Source of the DNA: Billgrantia zhangzhouensis
GTDB lineage: Bacteria > Pseudomonadota > Gammaproteobacteria > Pseudomonadales > Halomonadaceae
DNA: 64,000 bases
Reading direction: 5' to 3'
NCBI RefSeq assembly: GCF_021404465.1
Contig: NZ_JABFTT010000011.1
Location: forward strand, 62,001-126,000
In this document: positions 61,566 to 64,000 of the stretch, in pieces
Layout: every line of letters starts with the position of its first letter
How positions within the stretch are numbered: position 1 is the first letter of the stretch
The notes under the pieces: generated by a model
Seen by the model: the letters and a program-made list of their open reading frames with translations, nothing else
Database searches by the model: none
Told to the model about the DNA's origin: nothing
Made by a program: the position numbers and the translations under genes

Positions 61566-62534
61566 TCAGCGACGGGTGGGCGCTATCAGCGCTTCCAGTT
61601 CAAGTTCTGGATAACGGCTGGCCACCTTGGCGACATCCTTGCGGGTTTCCTCGATGATCCAGTCGCGCACCTCGGCGGCAGCCGAGCTCAGTGGCTTCTT
61701 GCGTGAGTGGATGAGATGACAGAGGCGTTCGGTTGCGATGGCGGTTGACTTGGCGGGAGCCGGCATCAGCGCGCCGGTGTCCAGCCAATACGAGACGACA
61801 TTCATCCAACCTACGGCAATGCCCTGGCCTAGCAGGGCGGCCTGCAACACAACGGCATAGTCCGAGAAGACCAGCGAGTGGGCGCTGCCCAGCGCTTCGC
61901 TCTGGAAGCCGGGGAACAGTTCGAACCAGTCGATGCGGCTATCACTCAGGCTGATGAGCGTGACGCCTGAGTCGCGGTGTTCACCAGTCAGATGTTGTTC
62001 GTGATAAGCCGGGCTGCACACGGGCACCAGTATCTCTGGCAGAATCAGTGCAGCCTGGTGGTGGACGTCCTCCCCGCTGACGAACCTCATGCCCAGATCG
62101 ACATCTTCCACCGAACCACCCACCGAACCGGAGATCAGTTGGAAGCGCAGGTCGATGGAAGGAAACTCGGCTTGGAGCTTGTGCATGCGCGGCATCAGCC
62201 AATGGGTGGTGAAGGCGGTCGACACCGATAAGGTGACCGTCTCGAGCCCTGTGCTACGGGCTCTGATTTCCTGGATTGCCCTCTCGATGCTCTGAAAGCC
62301 CTCAGTGATTCCCTGATACAGAATCTTGCCATTCTCGGTCAGCACGGTGCCGTTTGGCGTGCGCAGGAAGAGCTGCACCTCCAGATGACTCTCCAGAAGC
62401 GACAGCATGCGGCTGACCGCCGGCTGGGTGACTCCCAGTTCGGCAGCCGCCTTGGTGAAATTGCCGCAGCGTGCGGCCGATTCGAAGACGAACAGGGCGT
62501 TGGCGCTGGGTAGTTGGCGGCGTAAGGTTGGCAT
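61566..62534 (-). CDS. LysR-type regulator (GcvA-like)
   Basis: A 322-aa LysR protein with N-terminal NALFVFESAARCGNFTKAAAELGVTQPAVSRML and a C-terminal ligand domain in which the VSTAFTTHWLMPRM stretch recalls the GcvA/AmpR subgroup. It is divergent from a PotA-like ATPase gene with 107 AT-rich bases between starts and is the likely regulator of that unit rather than of the Ugp-like set that converges on it. Confidence 0.9.
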   Translation of the reverse strand: MPTLRRQLPSANALFVFESAARCGNFTKAAAELGVTQPAVSRMLSLLESHLEVQLFLRTPNGTVLTENGKILYQGITEGFQSIERAIQEIRARSTGLETVTLSVSTAFTTHWLMPRMHKLQAEFPSIDLRFQLISGSVGGSVEDVDLGMRFVSGEDVHHQAALILPEILVPVCSPAYHEQHLTGEHRDSGVTLISLSDSRIDWFELFPGFQSEALGSAHSLVFSDYAVVLQAALLGQGIAVGWMNVVSYWLDTGALMPAPAKSTAIATERLCHLIHSRKKPLSSAAAEVRDWIIEETRKDVAKVASRYPELELEALIAPTRR

Positions 62535-62641
62535 GACATAAGGTTATGGAAAGGCAAAGAATTTCGCAATTGCCGGCTATCTTTCGATCTGCTGTACTCA
62601 ATTCCAATAGCTATTTACACAATAATAAGACGAGGTTTTCC

Positions 62642-63751
62642 ATGAAAAAACGAGACAGTGTCGGCGTCTCTATCCGCTCGGTCAGTAAGCGCTATGGCGG
62701 TACGACTGCCCTGGATGACATAACTTTAGATATTGAGCCTGGTGAGTTCGTCTCGCTCCTCGGCCCCTCGGGGTCGGGCAAGACCACGCTGCTTGGTGCC
62801 CTCGGTGGGTTCGTGTTGCCTTCATCCGGCTCGGTGTGGGTTGGCGATCAGGACATGACCTACATGCCGCCTCACAAGCGCAATATTGGCGTGGTTTTCC
62901 AGAGCTACGCGCTGTTCCCACACATGACGGTCGGCGAGAACGTTGCGTTTCCTCTACGTGCCCGAAGGCTTCCCAAGTCCACCTGGCCGGAGCGAGTGCG
63001 CCAGGCGCTGGCAATGGTGGAACTCGACGGCTACCAGGAGCGTGGCATCTCACAGCTCTCGGGTGGGCAGCGCCAACGGGTGGCCCTGGCTCGAGCCATG
63101 GTTTTCGAGCCTCGCTTGATCCTGATGGACGAACCGCTGTCTGCGCTGGACAAACAGCTGCGCGAGACGATGCAGATCGAGCTGCGCCAACTGCATCGCA
63201 AGCTGGGCGCGACCATCGTCTACGTAACCCATGATCAGCGTGAGGCGCTGACCATGAGCGATCGAGTGGCGATTCTCAAGGACGGCCGGCTGGTGCAGAT
63301 CGGCACCCCTGAAACGCTGCACAACGAGCCCGAGGATTCCTTCGTGGCAAGCTTCATTGGCGACTCCACATTGTTGCCGGTGACGCGAGTCGATGCGCAC
63401 AGAGTCAAGCTTGGCAAGCTCACTCTGCACTCGGCAAGACCGCTGCCACCGCATTCTGAACTGCTCCTTGCCGTACAAACCGAGAAGCTGTTGATCGATG
63501 ACGGGCACCACGAGGCCGGGGTCAACCGCCTGCACTGCCGCGTGCGTGAAATCGTCTACCAGGGTGACAGCCTGCGGCTGTTTCTCGAAATGGACGATGG
63601 CTCCGCCATCAGCCTACGCCAACCCAGCCACCATATGGGGCAGCAGAAGATTCCACCGATCGGCGAAAGCCTGACAGTGGTCCTGCATCCGGAGGACACC
63701 ATCGTCGTGCCCCGCACCGGATGTCGACACCCGGCGGCACACGTCGCCTGA
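62642..63751 (+). CDS. ABC transporter ATPase (PotA/spermidine or Fe/thiamine-type)
   Basis: A 369-aa importer ATPase: Walker A GPSGSGKTTLL, Q-loop VVFQSYALFPHMTVG, signature LSGGQRQRVALARAM, Walker B LILMDEPLSALD and a C-terminal TOBE domain with VVLHPEDTIVVP. It follows the PotA/AfuC/PhnT layout. ATG 62642 comes after GAGG. Its membrane and binding partners must lie right of the window. It is followed by a HAD-type hydrolase after 40 bases, which could act on the transported compound. Confidence 0.9.
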   Translation: MKKRDSVGVSIRSVSKRYGGTTALDDITLDIEPGEFVSLLGPSGSGKTTLLGALGGFVLPSSGSVWVGDQDMTYMPPHKRNIGVVFQSYALFPHMTVGENVAFPLRARRLPKSTWPERVRQALAMVELDGYQERGISQLSGGQRQRVALARAMVFEPRLILMDEPLSALDKQLRETMQIELRQLHRKLGATIVYVTHDQREALTMSDRVAILKDGRLVQIGTPETLHNEPEDSFVASFIGDSTLLPVTRVDAHRVKLGKLTLHSARPLPPHSELLLAVQTEKLLIDDGHHEAGVNRLHCRVREIVYQGDSLRLFLEMDDGSAISLRQPSHHMGQQKIPPIGESLTVVLHPEDTIVVPRTGCRHPAAHVA

Positions 63752-63791
63752 CGTTATCTCGAAGCACAAGAAACAGGAGTCATTGACGATC

Positions 63792-64000
63792 ATGGAACTT
63801 TCCAACTTCAAAGTTCTGACTTTCGATGTCGTGGGCACGCTGATCGATTTCGAAACGGGTGTGTTGGACGCGGTTCGTCGACTGGGTGGAAGCGCGGCCC
63901 TGGACCTGAGCGACACCGCCATCTTCGACGCCTACAAGCGTGGGCGTGACCGCTTCCCGGGGCGGTCGAGCAGCGCCATGGCCGATGTCTACCGCTCCCT
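63792..64000 (+). CDS. HAD-superfamily hydrolase, N-terminus only (window edge)
   Basis: The frame from ATG 63792 runs off the right edge after 69 codons. It begins MELSNFKVLTFDVVGTLIDF, the HAD motif I (DxxGT), with the cap-domain start IFDAYKRGRDRFPGR. This form is nearest to type II haloacid dehalogenase-like phosphatases. AGGAG lies about 13 bases upstream; an in-frame TTG nine bases earlier would be better spaced. It follows a PotA-like ATPase, so may process an imported phospho- or halo-compound. Confidence 0.75.
   Translation, partial: MELSNFKVLTFDVVGTLIDFETGVLDAVRRLGGSAALDLSDTAIFDAYKRGRDRFPGRSSSAMADVYRS

Noticed and set aside
39973-64000. A joint dehalogenation system made of the alpha/beta hydrolase and the HAD hydrolase at the right edge
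   Set aside because: They are 23 kb apart, have different regulators and unrelated neighbours.

Overview
The window looks like a chromosome segment of a moderately halophilic, high-GC gammaproteobacterium of the Halomonadaceae (Halomonas or a close relative). This rests on the strong G/C bias at third codon positions, acidic proteins, four secondary or TRAP uptake systems in 64 kb, and housekeeping genes of gammaproteobacterial type (class I purE with purK, astE, wrbA, mtfA). The genus is an inference; no rRNA or marker gene is present. There is no phage, transposase, tRNA or CRISPR array, and most of the window is accessory catabolism arranged as self-contained transporter, enzyme and regulator units.

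Layout. 1-3.4 kb: NCS1 permease (cut by the left edge) with a tiny membrane protein, divergent from a ureohydrolase and a nitrilase-type amidase (a guanidino/amide nitrogen unit of unknown substrate). 3.5-5.8 kb: unknown protein divergent from a TPP-riboswitch-controlled sodium symporter. 5.8-8.2 kb: ilvD and two small genes. 8.5-12 kb: TAXI-TRAP transporter with DUF1850 protein. 12.1-13.8 kb: purEK. 13.9-19.6 kb: PhoX-type phosphatase, a 51-aa membrane protein, a PAS-GGDEF-EAL protein and a TraX-family protein.

19.7-28.9 kb is the most interesting block: LysR regulator, three-gene TRAP transporter, glutamine-synthetase-like ligase, aldehyde dehydrogenase, iron-type alcohol dehydrogenase and class I glutamine amidotransferase. 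Together they spell a gamma-glutamylation pathway for an amino alcohol: import, capping with glutamate, alcohol to aldehyde to acid, and uncapping. 29-32.5 kb: Zn/Cd/Pb efflux ATPase with a divergent CadR-type MerR regulator and a textbook 19-bp-spacer MerR promoter. 32.6-36.9 kb: basic amino acid ABC transporter plus astE. 37-43 kb: methyltransferase, wrbA, a tartrate/D-malate dehydrogenase-type enzyme with a fluoroacetate-dehalogenase-like hydrolase and LysR, a TVP38 membrane protein and a frameshifted cupredoxin.

43.2-54.6 kb: LacI regulator with two overlapping palindromic operators, then ltnD-otnK-otnC-otnI-denD (L-threonate and D-erythronate breakdown to dihydroxyacetone phosphate), a TRAP transporter, an aldehyde dehydrogenase and a second beta-hydroxyacid dehydrogenase with an unusual substrate loop. 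54.6-57 kb: mtfA and a GNAT-nitrilase fusion on the minus strand. 57.2-61.5 kb: Ugp/Mal-type ABC importer. 61.6-64 kb: LysR regulator, PotA-like ATPase and the start of a HAD hydrolase cut by the right edge. No gene-free stretch exceeds about 300 bases; the longest gap (8209-8502) carries only presumed promoters.
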